A DNA stretch of 64,000 nucleotides. Origin: Spirosoma arboris (GTDB taxonomy: Bacteria > Bacteroidota > Bacteroidia > Cytophagales > Spirosomataceae). This document shows, piece after piece, positions 24,177 to 31,594 of the stretch. How positions within the stretch are numbered: the first letter of the stretch is position 1; each line of letters opens with the position of its first letter. The stretch spans positions 1 to 64,000 of the forward strand of contig NZ_WPIN01000012.1 in NCBI RefSeq assembly GCF_009754945.1, given 5' to 3'. Under the pieces are notes generated by a model. That model was not told where the DNA came from. It made no database searches and worked only from the letters and a program-made list of their open reading frames with translations. The position numbers and the translations under genes are program-made.

Positions 24177-25035
24177 CAGCTTGAAGTCGTAAAAGTTGAT
24201 CCTTGATCCAGTTTAGGCAGTGTTTTAAAACCTCCGGGTAGCTTCGGGTTGTCAGGTTTTTGGTAGCCCATTGCTCCGAGACAAAGAGCGAAATCCATTG
24301 CAGGGCGGCTTCACCTCTAAGCCCATGATGCTTGCTGAGGTGCTCAATAACGCGTCGTTCGGAGTGAAGTTTTTTGGTAAACTCGTCCAATTCAGCTAGA
24401 TCAGCCTCACTCAGATCATCGGTGGGGAAAGGGGGCGCGCGGAACTGGGGGTTAGGGGCATTTTCAGCGTCGATCTCCTCGGCATCAACCTCCAAAATTT
24501 CGGCTTCACCCGCGTTTTTTTTAGTTAAGTTTAAATTATTCTCTTCTTCTATTATTCTCTTATACATCGGATTTTGGTCCGATGCCCCTTCGGATTCTTT
24601 TCCGATGGCCTTCGGATTTTGGTCCGATGGTTCTGATTCTGATCCGATGGTTTGAGGCTCAATGAGGCTACCCTTCGGATTTTCATCCGTACCATCGGAT
24701 TTTTTTCCGATGGTACTTTCTATCAGGTAAGAATTAGGACATAGCGCATACCAGCTTTGGTTCTGTTGTTTGTTTCTGGGATGTGCTTTTAGAAATTCTT
24801 TGTCACAAAGCGCCTTCATTCGACGGTACATCGTATCGCGTTTCAGCTTTAGCATCGGCAGCTGAGTGCAGATATTATCATGCTGAAACCAGTAATACGT
24901 AGTCCCTTCCTCCACCCAGGACCAGCACGTTTTCGAGAAATTCAAACAAAAGTCTATAATCGCCCCATCAACCATGTCGAGGTCAAAACCATGCTCCATG
25001 ATGGCCCGTTGGTTGATATTTAACTCGAACTTCAT
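24064..25035 (-). CDS. Phage replication initiator (winged-helix, DnaD-like)
   Basis: A 323-residue initiator. Residues 1-110 form a winged helix of the replisome-organiser type (LNINQRAIMEHGFDLDMVDGAI..., MKALCDKEFLKAHPRN). Residues 112-160 are low complexity (repeats of SDQNPK/GKESE) encoded by the iterons. Residues about 205-290 form a DnaD-like helical domain (TKKLHSERRVIEHLSKHHGL, EVLKHCLNWIKDQLLR). As in lambda O, the origin seems to lie inside the initiator gene. It probably melts the origin and recruits the host DnaB helicase. Confidence 0.82.
   Translation of the reverse strand: MKFELNINQRAIMEHGFDLDMVDGAIIDFCLNFSKTCWSWVEEGTTYYWFQHDNICTQLPMLKLKRDTMYRRMKALCDKEFLKAHPRNKQQNQSWYALCPNSYLIESTIGKKSDGTDENPKGSLIEPQTIGSESEPSDQNPKAIGKESEGASDQNPMYKRIIEEENNLNLTKKNAGEAEILEVDAEEIDAENAPNPQFRAPPFPTDDLSEADLAELDEFTKKLHSERRVIEHLSKHHGLRGEAALQWISLFVSEQWATKNLTTRSYPEVLKHCLNWIKDQLLRLQADEQRQSKPTNHRQSGNRQSTAETGAGIDGLAERYFGT
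24566..24711. repeat. Six iterons inside the initiator gene: probable replication origin
   Basis: Six 18-base dyads of consensus TTCGGAT-TTTGG-TCCGAT, starting at 24566, 24589, 24611, 24631, 24674 and 24694. Spacing is 20-23 bases, with one double gap (24631 to 24674) where a degenerate unit may once have been. The arms (CGGAT / ATCCG) are better conserved than the loop, as expected for protein-binding iterons. An AT-rich stretch (about 24515-24560) lies next to them and could be the unwinding element. Confidence 0.72.
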
Positions 25036-25050
25036 AGAGACTTTACGTTT

Positions 25051-25085
25051 CCCAATAACTGCTTACATTACAAGCAGTTATTGGG
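25051..25085. promoter_or_regulatory. Perfect 14-bp hairpin upstream of the initiator gene
   Basis: CCCAATAACTGCTT pairs with AAGCAGTTATTGGG around a 7-base loop, 16 bases before the initiator ATG. No T-run follows on either strand, so it is not a standard terminator. It may occlude the ribosome site, bind a regulator or belong to the origin. Confidence 0.55.
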
Positions 25086-25116
25086 CTGTTTACGAGCGAA
25101 CGATACACACTATACG

Positions 25117-25503
25117 CTAGGTAGTTGGTTCCAATACATCCGCCTTGTTCACGGAAAAGAACAGGGGTTGTACCGGTTTATGAAACGTCCACATCGAACA
25201 CCACAGCTTTCCCGTTAGCAGGATCTTGAGCCGGTCCAGCGGAGCGAGTTGCCAACAGGCCACCATCTGCCCCTGGTCGCCTTCCTTGAAGTGAGCGGGC
25301 AGTGGTCGATATTCGGGTTGATCCTTGGCAACGCGGGTATGCTGCTCGGGGAATTCAATCGGTGTTAGGCCATAGAGCCGCTTTTGCTCGGCATCAAGTT
25401 TCACGGTCGAAAGGGTTCGATACAACAGATAGCCAACCAGAAGCATGGCCAGCGAGACGAGCGGTATGGCCACCTTGAGAAATGTGCTTAAGAGAATAAA
25501 CAT
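25117..25503 (-). CDS. Membrane-anchored phage protein
   Basis: A 128-residue protein with an N-terminal membrane segment (about residues 8-30). Its C-terminal segment, LAPLDRLKILLTGKLWCSMWTF then FFSVNKADVLEP, is a pattern found in many Bacteroidota phage proteins of unknown function. It lies just upstream of the replication initiator in the early operon. Confidence 0.7.
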   Translation of the reverse strand: MFILLSTFLKVAIPLVSLAMLLVGYLLYRTLSTVKLDAEQKRLYGLTPIEFPEQHTRVAKDQPEYRPLPAHFKEGDQGQMVACWQLAPLDRLKILLTGKLWCSMWTFHKPVQPLFFSVNKADVLEPTT

Positions 25504-25535
25504 CGTGTGAAATTGATTAGAGGGTGAACGGGCTG

Positions 25536-26243
25536 CTACTGTTCGATGATCACGATGTCCGGCGCAATCTCCTCAATACCCTTCAATACCTGATCAATCT
25601 CCGAATCGCGCATCCCTTCAATCAGATCATTGACCACCGGCGAAACCAGCGTACAGGTAAAATCATCGGGATTAATGTACACCTCCACCTCAAAGACTTC
25701 TTTCTTGGTACCCTTGAAAATGGGCATGACCAGGTTAAACGCTTGGGGTAGATTGCTGGTCACCAGCTGGGCCCGTAATTCCCGTACATTGCCTTTGTTG
25801 TCATTCTGCTTTTCAATTTCCTTATCCACCTTCGCCCGAAACTGTTGAAGGTCGGAAACGAGCTGCATGGCCACAGAAGGATTCTCAAAGGCGGTGCGGT
25901 TCATCTTAAACAGCTGAGCCATCTGGTAATTGGTCAGGTATTTACCGGAGTTGACCCCGAAGGTGATGAACATCGGATGGTATTCGAGTTTGCCCGTAAT
26001 CATTGGCGCATACGGATCTGTTTCGTGCACATCGAGCTCAATCGACAGCTTGTTTCGGTCAACCGTTACCAAGCATTTTAATTGCTCAATCGTTGTAATT
26101 CGCTTGAGTAGCCACAGGAGTGGACTAGCTAGCACACCCGACCGATGGGTAACCACGGGTTCACGCAGTTCCAGCGCTTCACCCTGCCGGATGGTCAGTT
26201 CGTTTTCGTCAGAGACAAGATTTACTGTGAATTCTGGTTTCAT
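25536..26243 (-). CDS. Conserved phage protein, recombination-region type
   Basis: A 235-residue soluble protein. The order GEALELREPVVTHRSGVLASPLLW, then GVNSGKYLTNYQMAQLFKMNRTAF, then NLPQAFNLVMPIFKGTKKEVFEVEVYINPDD is familiar from many phage early regions, where the family has no assigned function. In this operon it lies with the RecT-like and zinc-binding proteins, so a link to recombination or replication is inferred. Confidence 0.7.
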   Translation of the reverse strand: MKPEFTVNLVSDENELTIRQGEALELREPVVTHRSGVLASPLLWLLKRITTIEQLKCLVTVDRNKLSIELDVHETDPYAPMITGKLEYHPMFITFGVNSGKYLTNYQMAQLFKMNRTAFENPSVAMQLVSDLQQFRAKVDKEIEKQNDNKGNVRELRAQLVTSNLPQAFNLVMPIFKGTKKEVFEVEVYINPDDFTCTLVSPVVNDLIEGMRDSEIDQVLKGIEEIAPDIVIIEQ

Positions 26244-26300
26244 GAATTAGAGTGATTTGAAAATGAGAGAATTAAGAATATTCTTACCTGACTAAGAAAA

Positions 26301-26741
26301 TTAGTCGTTGGTGCCGGTCATGTACTCATCACGGCGATTGACAGCGAAGACCGTCTGCTGATTTTCACCGGGACGCATCGGTCGGGAGCTAACCAGTCTT
26401 CCCTCAGCATTGTAGTAGCCAACGAGTTTGGCATCAGCTTCGAAGAACATATAACACGGCTCGGTGACCTGTTCGGCTTTGTTGCGCAGGAACAAAAGCG
26501 TCAGACCGGCTTTCCCTTTTAGCTCTTTGAGTGTCAGGTTAAAGGCATCATTGGCCTTTTTCTTTTCGGCCTCCAGCTTGGCGATCTGGATACTGACATC
26601 GGTATAGGAATCCTTTAACTGATTCAGCTCATCCGATTCGTAGGGCTTGAGGTATTCCAGGGTTTCGACCCTATCGCAACTGTCAGACAGAATCTGTTTT
26701 CGGTCGGCCGGGGCAACCTCGGCAAATAATTGGTTTTGCAT
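26301..26741 (-). CDS. Coiled-coil phage protein
   Basis: A 146-residue protein. The N-terminus (MQNQLFAEVAPADRKQILSD) and the central coiled coil (about residues 38-80: DSYTDVSIQIAKLEAEKKKAN) belong to a phage early-protein type of unknown function; the end holds a beta-like GYYNAEGRLVSSRPMRPGE. Confidence 0.7.
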   Translation of the reverse strand: MQNQLFAEVAPADRKQILSDSCDRVETLEYLKPYESDELNQLKDSYTDVSIQIAKLEAEKKKANDAFNLTLKELKGKAGLTLLFLRNKAEQVTEPCYMFFEADAKLVGYYNAEGRLVSSRPMRPGENQQTVFAVNRRDEYMTGTND

Positions 26742-26767
26742 AGAAATAGACTTGGTTTGGTAAGTGC

Positions 26768-27138
26768 TTAGTAAGGTAGATTATCTTCCTCTTCGTCATC
26801 GTCCTCTTCGTCATCACCACTTTCAATCCGACGCTGAGCCGTTTCATCGACCGCTGGCTTAATCATTTGACGAATATCCCAGGCAGTAATGGGCTTGAAT
26901 TTGATCTGTTCAGCGCGGGCCTTAGCAACCTCTTCGGTGACGGGGTTGATTGCATAGATTGAGGAGGGATTTAGCAATCGATCAAAACTGGGACTGTCAG
27001 AGGTAGCTGGTATCGAAACCCGAAAGAACGTAGCGGACCAAAGGTTTGTTCAGTGACATGGCCAGCGAGTTGCTGATGACCAAAAAGCTCCAGGATACAC
27101 CAGGCTTCAAATTTTTGAACGGGCGTTTGAGGGTTCAT
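26768..27138 (-). pseudogene. Conserved phage protein split by a -1 frameshift
   Basis: ATG at 27138 opens MNPQTPVQKFEAWCILELFGHQQLAGH and reads sensibly to about 27030, then runs to a stop at 26971. One base over, the sequence continues as FRVSIPATSDSPSFDRLLNP, SSIYAINPVTEEVAKA, AWDIRQMIKP, ending in an acidic tail (GDDEEDDDEEEDNLPY) at 26768. Together they make one known phage family (start ...ELFGHQ.IAGH, then RV.IPA...F..L..PSAIYAINP.TEE). A single T missing in a T-run (TCTTTC from TCTTTTC) explains the break. The second half alone has no ATG. Confidence 0.75.
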
Positions 27139-27156
27139 ACTTATCTAAATTTGAGG

Positions 27157-27741
27157 TTAAAGCTTATTGATAGGCACTACTTTAAAACCAGCCCGTTTCC
27201 ATCCATTTGAATCAACAGGCGCCAACGTTTCCGTTTTAGCGACTAAAAGCCCGTCGATATAATGGAACCATTGAACGGCCAGCGGTTGATAATTGATTAC
27301 GTAGGTCAGGCCCGTATGAACGATCTGCCAAGCGCCGGTTTTAACCAAAGCGATTTCTAGGGGCTTAGTCAGATCATGATGGGGACTCAGAATTAAACTA
27401 TCACTATCCACATCTCGACGGGCCGTTTTTTGATACAGCATGTGCGGACAAAGCCGGATTGATTCGCGGGCACAGGCTTCATGCATAAAGCAGTCAGTGC
27501 CGACCCGATTCGTTAAGCCTTTTGGACCCGTGACCATAAACGAGGCTTTATCAAGTGACTTACTACATACCCAGCACTTTTTGAACTTGAGGCAAGTCAC
27601 CCATTTCCGCCCGTCGGCACGGTGAAAATTAGGCATGGATTCTCCTGAAGCATCGGGCAGCCATTGCACAAAGTAGGGCACTGGGTAGCCCCGGTGAAAC
27701 GGCAGGTGTTGCCAAATCGGTGGAACATCAGCTTGTTTCAT
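27157..27741 (-). CDS. Zinc-binding conserved phage protein
   Basis: A 194-residue protein. Family signature: a P-V-P-Y-F-V-Q-W-L start (VPYFVQWLPDASGE), CWVCSKSL, a cis HEACARES and CPHM; four cysteines and a histidine could bind zinc. This family is widespread in phage early operons with no defined function, often near nucleases and annealing proteins. Start 27741 abuts the RecT-like gene by one base. Confidence 0.78.
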   Translation of the reverse strand: MKQADVPPIWQHLPFHRGYPVPYFVQWLPDASGESMPNFHRADGRKWVTCLKFKKCWVCSKSLDKASFMVTGPKGLTNRVGTDCFMHEACARESIRLCPHMLYQKTARRDVDSDSLILSPHHDLTKPLEIALVKTGAWQIVHTGLTYVINYQPLAVQWFHYIDGLLVAKTETLAPVDSNGWKRAGFKVVPINKL

Positions 27742-28532
27742 CAGATAGCCGGTTGAAGCAAATAAAACCGCCGTTTTTCGCCATCATATTCCACTCCGTA
27801 GTTAATACCGTGTCCGAGCAGTTCATCAAACAGATCATCCTTTTGACTATCATTCAGGAAAGTAAATCCATTCAATTCCGCCAAATGCGCATCCCATTCT
27901 TTCGAGTTTTCTAAGCTTAATTGCTGGTAGCGTTGCTGCCAGTCCAGCACTTTCTGGGAGTTGGGCGATAGAGCCCGCTTACTGGGATGTTGGGGAATGC
28001 TTAGTTGATCGGCGGTAACGACCTTTTTGCCGGATTGCTCCACAATGGCCTTTACCTGTTCTTGTTGAGAAGTTGGCAACTCAGCCCGCAGGTAAAATTT
28101 ATGCCCAAACACCTCGGGAAAGGCCAGCTGAACGCCCCGGCATAAAGCCAGTTCGTAAAGCTCCTGTTTGGTAATCGGCGGTACTTTCTGCTCGACTTCG
28201 GCGCGACTTAGCTTGATCTGACCAGAAATTTTCTTGTTAAAGAAAAAGTTAAGCTCACACAGATCATCTGTTTTGTGAATGATCTTGGTTTCACAACCGT
28301 CATGGCGTCCAATCACCCGTTCAATTAAAACGGGCCTATCGACAATAACCCGGTTGTTTTCCACCGAGATACCGAACAAACTTTCGGTGATGGTCAGGCT
28401 CAATAAACTACCGAACAGAATTTTGGCATAAAACTGCTCGGGCGAACCTGCGCCAAACGCGCCGGATCCAGATAGGTTTCGGGCAATAATGTCCAGCTCA
28501 GCGTGTGAAGAGGGAATTAATAAAGAGTTCAT
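27741..28532 (-). CDS. RecT-like single-strand annealing protein (divergent)
   Basis: A 263-residue protein. The N-terminal third has the order seen in RecT-type annealing proteins: SPEQFYAKILFGSLLSLTITESLFGISVENNRVIVD, then a strand-turn-strand CETKIIHKTDDLCELNFFFN and KLSRAEVE (quoted in pieces; the pattern is selection of a helical pair, I..G.P.I..., then E.FF..G). The second half has a helical SNAP-like region and a coiled coil (QQRYQQLSLENSKEWDAH). The match is by pattern only. It would pair homologous single strands during phage replication. Confidence 0.5.
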   Translation of the reverse strand: MNSLLIPSSHAELDIIARNLSGSGAFGAGSPEQFYAKILFGSLLSLTITESLFGISVENNRVIVDRPVLIERVIGRHDGCETKIIHKTDDLCELNFFFNKKISGQIKLSRAEVEQKVPPITKQELYELALCRGVQLAFPEVFGHKFYLRAELPTSQQEQVKAIVEQSGKKVVTADQLSIPQHPSKRALSPNSQKVLDWQQRYQQLSLENSKEWDAHLAELNGFTFLNDSQKDDLFDELLGHGINYGVEYDGEKRRFYLLQPAI

Positions 28533-28647
28533 GATGATGCGATTTATGGAGCACGATGTGGTGCATGCAGAGATAGGCTTTAACGCTAATAAACAGGGCC
28601 ACTACCATCAGGGTCGGGACCACGTACTCAGTCAGGAGTCGTTTCAT
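28498..28647 (-). CDS. Micro-protein with one membrane segment
   Basis: A 49-residue protein too short for usual gene calling. It starts at 28647 in an ATGA overlap with the upstream gene, has one membrane helix (LMVVALFISVKAYL), then a His-rich tail (MHHIVLHKSHHHEL). It overlaps the next gene's start by 35 bases. Tight coupling on both sides supports reality. Function unknown. Confidence 0.55.
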   Translation of the reverse strand: MKRLLTEYVVPTLMVVALFISVKAYLCMHHIVLHKSHHHELFINSLFTR

Positions 28648-28865
28648 CGGAAGATCGAGTAAACAACGTAGCTCCAGCCAGCAATTCCGGCCAGAATAAT
28701 AATGGACCAGGTCACTAGTGAAACCGGCTCAATTTTTGGCTTTTCTTTTGGCTTCGCCTTGGCCTCTACCAGAATCTTGGCGAGTGTTTGACGGTGCTGC
28801 TGGGGGTGCGTACCGAGTCGATATTTTGACATGGCAGGACGGGAAGTTTTAGAAGCGAGGTTCAT
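28644..28865 (-). CDS. Small tail-anchored membrane protein
   Basis: A 73-residue protein with a basic, polar N-terminal part (KTSRPAMSKYRLGTHPQQHR) and one C-terminal membrane helix (about residues 52-70, LVTWSIIILAGIAGWSYVVY). Coupled to both neighbours by short overlaps. Function unknown. Confidence 0.6.
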   Translation of the reverse strand: MNLASKTSRPAMSKYRLGTHPQQHRQTLAKILVEAKAKPKEKPKIEPVSLVTWSIIILAGIAGWSYVVYSIFR

Positions 28866-29017
28866 AAAGGCGTAGGGGTTTGAGGTTCAGGTTTTGGCTC
28901 ATCCAAACAGAGAATCCACCGTAGTAGGTTAATTTCAACGGCATCCCGGTGGCTTTTCCAGTTGAGGGCTTCCAGCGTCTTTAGGCGATCCGTTAGTTCC
29001 TGTTCAGATCGTACCAT
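28862..29017 (-). CDS. 51-residue early phage protein
   Basis: A short soluble protein (MVRSEQELTDRLKTLEALNW, then REDAVEINLLRWILCL-like text, here RDAVEINLLRWILCLDE) with ATG at 29017, overlapping the upstream gene by 14 bases and the next start as TTATGA. Overlaps on both sides are the main evidence. Function unknown. Confidence 0.5.
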   Translation of the reverse strand: MVRSEQELTDRLKTLEALNWKSHRDAVEINLLRWILCLDEPKPEPQTPTPL

Positions 29018-29306
29018 GGGGATTAGGTTTGGCGCTGTATTGTCGATAGCTACCCCCGTTCACTTTGTAGCAGTTCAGCTTTTCCGCCCGTTTGTCCAGC
29101 GCGGAAGTGGCCAGACCCATTTTCTTAGTTTCCTTCAGTCGGTGGATCGTGCCCCCGTTCTGACCAATTCTGAGATCATCTGCCATCGCGTTCAACTGTT
29201 CCAAGGTGGTGCACCTAGCCACGGCCTTATCCCAGTCTTTCAGAGTGGGGTATTTCAGAAAGGAGGCTGGCGGGGAGCTGGTTTGTTTTTCTTGTTTTGT
29301 TTCCAT
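29004..29306 (-). CDS. Small phage protein
   Basis: A 100-residue basic soluble protein (PTLKDWDKAVARCTTLEQLN, RIGQNGGTIHRLKET, KLNCYKVNGGSYRQY). No family recognised. Starts at ATG 29306 in the leftward operon. Confidence 0.6.
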   Translation of the reverse strand: METKQEKQTSSPPASFLKYPTLKDWDKAVARCTTLEQLNAMADDLRIGQNGGTIHRLKETKKMGLATSALDKRAEKLNCYKVNGGSYRQYSAKPNPHGTI

Positions 29307-29389
29307 TGTTTTGTGCTGTAATTGATTTTGGTACTGACCCGACTCGCCTGAGTTGGGTTTTGTCTTTTCTTATGGGAATAGATGAAACG

Positions 29390-29500
29390 TTAGTGTTTGT
29401 AGTCATACTGGAAATACAGCCAGGCACAGAGTAGCCCCAGACACAGGGCAATCAGCAACACGAGTTCTACCAATCTGAGAAGGGCCTGCTTCATGTTCAT
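29390..29500 (-). CDS. 36-residue membrane micro-protein
   Basis: ATG at 29500 (second in-frame ATG at 29494) opens a 36-residue protein made almost wholly of one membrane helix (LLRLVELVLLIALCLGLLCA) with a YFQYDYKH end. Another of the small membrane proteins in this early operon. Too short to be certain. Confidence 0.45.
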   Translation of the reverse strand: MNMKQALLRLVELVLLIALCLGLLCAWLYFQYDYKH

Positions 29501-29626
29501 TAGATCTTGGCTAGGTTAGAAGAACTGGAGCCAGTAGCCCCAGTCCTTGCCTTTTTATATCCACACCAGTTGCACAGGGTTTCCCCCGCACTCAACTCCC
29601 TCCCCTTTTTTTCGGGGAAGTATCGT

Positions 29627-29911
29627 TTACCCGGCTGCGTGCACTTTTCCAGCCGCACGCCAGGCGTCTAAGTCTTTTCGTTTGTAGGAAATAATCCGGC
29701 CTACTTTTATATGTTCCAGCCCCCGCTCCCGGTAGTGGTACATCGTTTTAGGTTGTACGCCGAGGTATTTAGCCGCATCCCGCTCGTAGATATCGACGTT
29801 GTCCAGAATATCCCGAACTTCTGACAAGGCCTTATTACTGGCGTCCAGTTGAGCCGAGATGCGCAGCATCAGATCGGGCAATTCGGCGAGTGCTTGAAGA
29901 AATAAGTCCAT
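29627..29911 (-). CDS. Excisionase-like helix-turn-helix protein
   Basis: A 94-residue protein. Its C-terminal half is a MerR/excisionase-type winged helix (DIYERDAAKYLGVQPKTMYH, then YRERGLEHIKVGRIISYKRK and LDAWRAAG). Such proteins bend DNA at attachment sites or set operon expression. It lies with regulators near the start of the early operon. Confidence 0.8.
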   Translation of the reverse strand: MDLFLQALAELPDLMLRISAQLDASNKALSEVRDILDNVDIYERDAAKYLGVQPKTMYHYRERGLEHIKVGRIISYKRKDLDAWRAAGKVHAAG

Positions 29912-29936
29912 ACAAGTGCTTGAGAAGGCGGCTTTG

Positions 29937-30107
29937 TCAGACCCCCTTGGTTACGTTATACACCGTTGTTTCACTGACGTTAAATTTTTGGGCGACGGCT
30001 GTCTTAGCTGCCGTTGCCATCGCGCCCCGCTTCAACAGGCGAGCGTAGGTGTTCCGAATTTTCTTATTTCGGGCTTCTAGTTGCTTTCGGAGGGGGGTGG
30101 TTAGCAT
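29937..30107 (-). CDS. Small helix-turn-helix protein
   Basis: 56 residues from the ATG at 30107 (longer upstream starts would overlap the antirepressor gene). The C-terminus AKTAVAQKFNVSETTVYNVTKGV is a clear helix-turn-helix with the recognition helix VSETTVYNVTKG. It is preceded by a basic helix. A small DNA-binding regulator of the phage is the likely role. Confidence 0.65.
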   Translation of the reverse strand: MLTTPLRKQLEARNKKIRNTYARLLKRGAMATAAKTAVAQKFNVSETTVYNVTKGV

Positions 30108-30120
30108 GAGAAGGCAAGAA

Positions 30121-31014
30121 TTAAGAGATACGAACACCTGTTCTAAGCCTGGACACGTTGGCACCGGAAAACAACGAAGGTGGTGGTGAAGTCGGCGCGG
30201 GGGTTGGGGGAACTACGGGTGTATCCTCATCAGAGTCATTACTATTGTCCCATCTTTTACGAATAGCCTCCACCCCTTTAGGGGTTACAAACAATTGAGG
30301 GTACGACTCTTCTTTGTCACCACGTCGAAAAGTCTTTTGGCGAACCATAAACCAGCCCTGATCTACAAATTGCTGGTACGGCTGATTGTGCCCCCGATGG
30401 TAGAAAAGGATTTTGTCGTTTCGTAAAAAATCAAATAGCCTATTTTGGCCAGTGCCAATCATTTTAGCAACTTCAGCGATTGTGTAATATCCTTCAGCAT
30501 CCATTGTTCGCTTATATTGCTCAAGCTTGGGTTTGGCCGCTTCGATTTGAAGTTGCTGTTCCTGAGTTACCTTAAGCTGATCAATGTAAGCCTGTAATGC
30601 CTCAATGTGATTTTGGGGCAGGTAGTAAACGGAGGAGGCAGGAACAATGGACTGTTCTGTACGAGCTACTTCTAGTTGGTCAGCAACGGCGTGGAAGACT
30701 TGGCGGTAAATTTCAAAGACAGCACGTACTTTTCGAGCGACCAAATGTTCCATGCAAGGAACCGATAGTTGGTAAATTATTTCCCCCCTTCCCCTACCTG
30801 AATTTTCACCTTTTTGGGTGAAAAATAAATAATCCTCATTTTCAAAGCATTCCTTTTTGAGGACATCTACGGCCTTCTGTTTTTTGGTATAAACTAGTGG
30901 CCACACCTCATCCAAATTAACCGGATACTTCTCTCCTGATTTCGCCAACTGCCGCACTTTCTCAAAGTAGGCTTTAATGGTGGCGGGATTGCTTAAGTTA
31001 ATTGCAGTGTTCAT
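30121..31014 (-). CDS. Phage antirepressor (AntA-like plus KilAC)
   Basis: A 297-residue antirepressor. Residues about 30-115 match an AntA/AntB-type N-terminal domain (PVNLDEVWPLVYTKKQKAVD, ENEDYLFFTQKGENSGRGRG). Residues about 170-250 match KilAC, a DNA-binding domain (YYTIAEVAKMIGTGQNRLFD, FLRNDKILFYHRGHNQPYQQ, FVDQGWFMVRQKTF). The end is a proline-rich low-complexity tail (VVPPTPAPTSPPPS). It should interfere with the CI-like repressor at 31595 to trigger induction. Confidence 0.85.
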   Translation of the reverse strand: MNTAINLSNPATIKAYFEKVRQLAKSGEKYPVNLDEVWPLVYTKKQKAVDVLKKECFENEDYLFFTQKGENSGRGRGEIIYQLSVPCMEHLVARKVRAVFEIYRQVFHAVADQLEVARTEQSIVPASSVYYLPQNHIEALQAYIDQLKVTQEQQLQIEAAKPKLEQYKRTMDAEGYYTIAEVAKMIGTGQNRLFDFLRNDKILFYHRGHNQPYQQFVDQGWFMVRQKTFRRGDKEESYPQLFVTPKGVEAIRKRWDNSNDSDEDTPVVPPTPAPTSPPPSLFSGANVSRLRTGVRIS

Positions 31015-31016
31015 GG

Positions 31017-31214
31017 CTAGTACTCGATTGTCTGCGTTCCGGTGATGCGAGCTTTATAATGCACTTTGCCTTTCCGGGGGAAAAAACTGCCCTCCGTATC
31101 TGTAATGTGAACCTCTAGCCCCAACTCAGCTGCCCTGATAAGCAGGCTAGTGAGCCCAGTTAGTTGCATTCGGATTGCCTGAGCGAGGTCATTTCGCTTT
31201 TCTTCTGTTGTCAT
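31017..31214 (-). CDS. Small phage protein
   Basis: A 65-residue protein between the Cro-like gene and the antirepressor, spaced by two to four bases. Helix then short strands (LAQAIRMQLTGLTSLLIRAA, LEVHITDTEGSFFPRKG). No family recognised. Confidence 0.55.
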   Translation of the reverse strand: MTTEEKRNDLAQAIRMQLTGLTSLLIRAAELGLEVHITDTEGSFFPRKGKVHYKARITGTQTIEY

Positions 31215-31218
31215 GGGA

Positions 31219-31461
31219 TTAGGCAGCTACACGTGATGCTTTGCGTTCGTTGTCAATTTTTCGATCTGCCTCAGCCCGTTCTAAGCGGGTTAATCCTTCG
31301 CAGAAAGCATCGTAGGTTGGCTGAGTCACGTTTTCAAAGCGAATGACCTTTTGTGCAGCTCGCTCCGAAATACCTCCCAGAGCAGCAGCAGCCTTAATAC
31401 CGCCTTCGGTCTTAGCTAGTCGCTTACGAAGGGACTGTTCGATATGCTTGCTAATTATCAT
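31219..31461 (-). CDS. Cro-like early regulator
   Basis: An 80-residue helical protein, first of the leftward early operon, facing the CI-like repressor across the operator region. The segment RKRLAKTEGGIKAAAALGGISERAAQKVIR fits a small helix-turn-helix (quoted only as position 12-40; recognition helix around GISERAAQKVIR). Position is that of Cro in lambdoid switches. Function is inferred. Confidence 0.65.
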   Translation of the reverse strand: MIISKHIEQSLRKRLAKTEGGIKAAAALGGISERAAQKVIRFENVTQPTYDAFCEGLTRLERAEADRKIDNERKASRVAA

Positions 31462-31515
31462 CGTTCATATATATATTGCGTACACTCAAACGTGCATTCA
31501 TCCGTTTATCAATTT

Positions 31516-31590
31516 TGTATAACAAAGTTAATCAATTCTGTTTAACATTTGCAAATATGTTACACAAAATATTATACAATATTGTTTAAT
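31516..31590. promoter_or_regulatory. Operator region between repressor and early operon
   Basis: The 133-base divergent region is very AT-rich and contains five copies of a TGTNTAACA-type half site. They are TGTATAACA (31516-31524), TGTTTAACA (31539-31547), TGTTACACA (31558-31566, inverted), TTATACAAT (31572-31580, inverted) and TTGTTTAAT (31582-31590). The last two face each other as a dyad just before the repressor start. These are likely binding sites for the CI-like and Cro-like proteins. Confidence 0.6.
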
Positions 31591-31594
31591 TTAT

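Noticed and set aside
24566..24711. Possible CRISPR array
   Set aside because: Repeats are 18 bases with only 2-5 bases between them and lie within a gene; there are no spacers of 25-40 bases and no cas genes in the window.
29227..29451. 74-residue minus-strand frame
   Set aside because: It overlaps a better gene (29004-29306) and a better micro-ORF (29390-29500) in another frame, and has no protein-like character.
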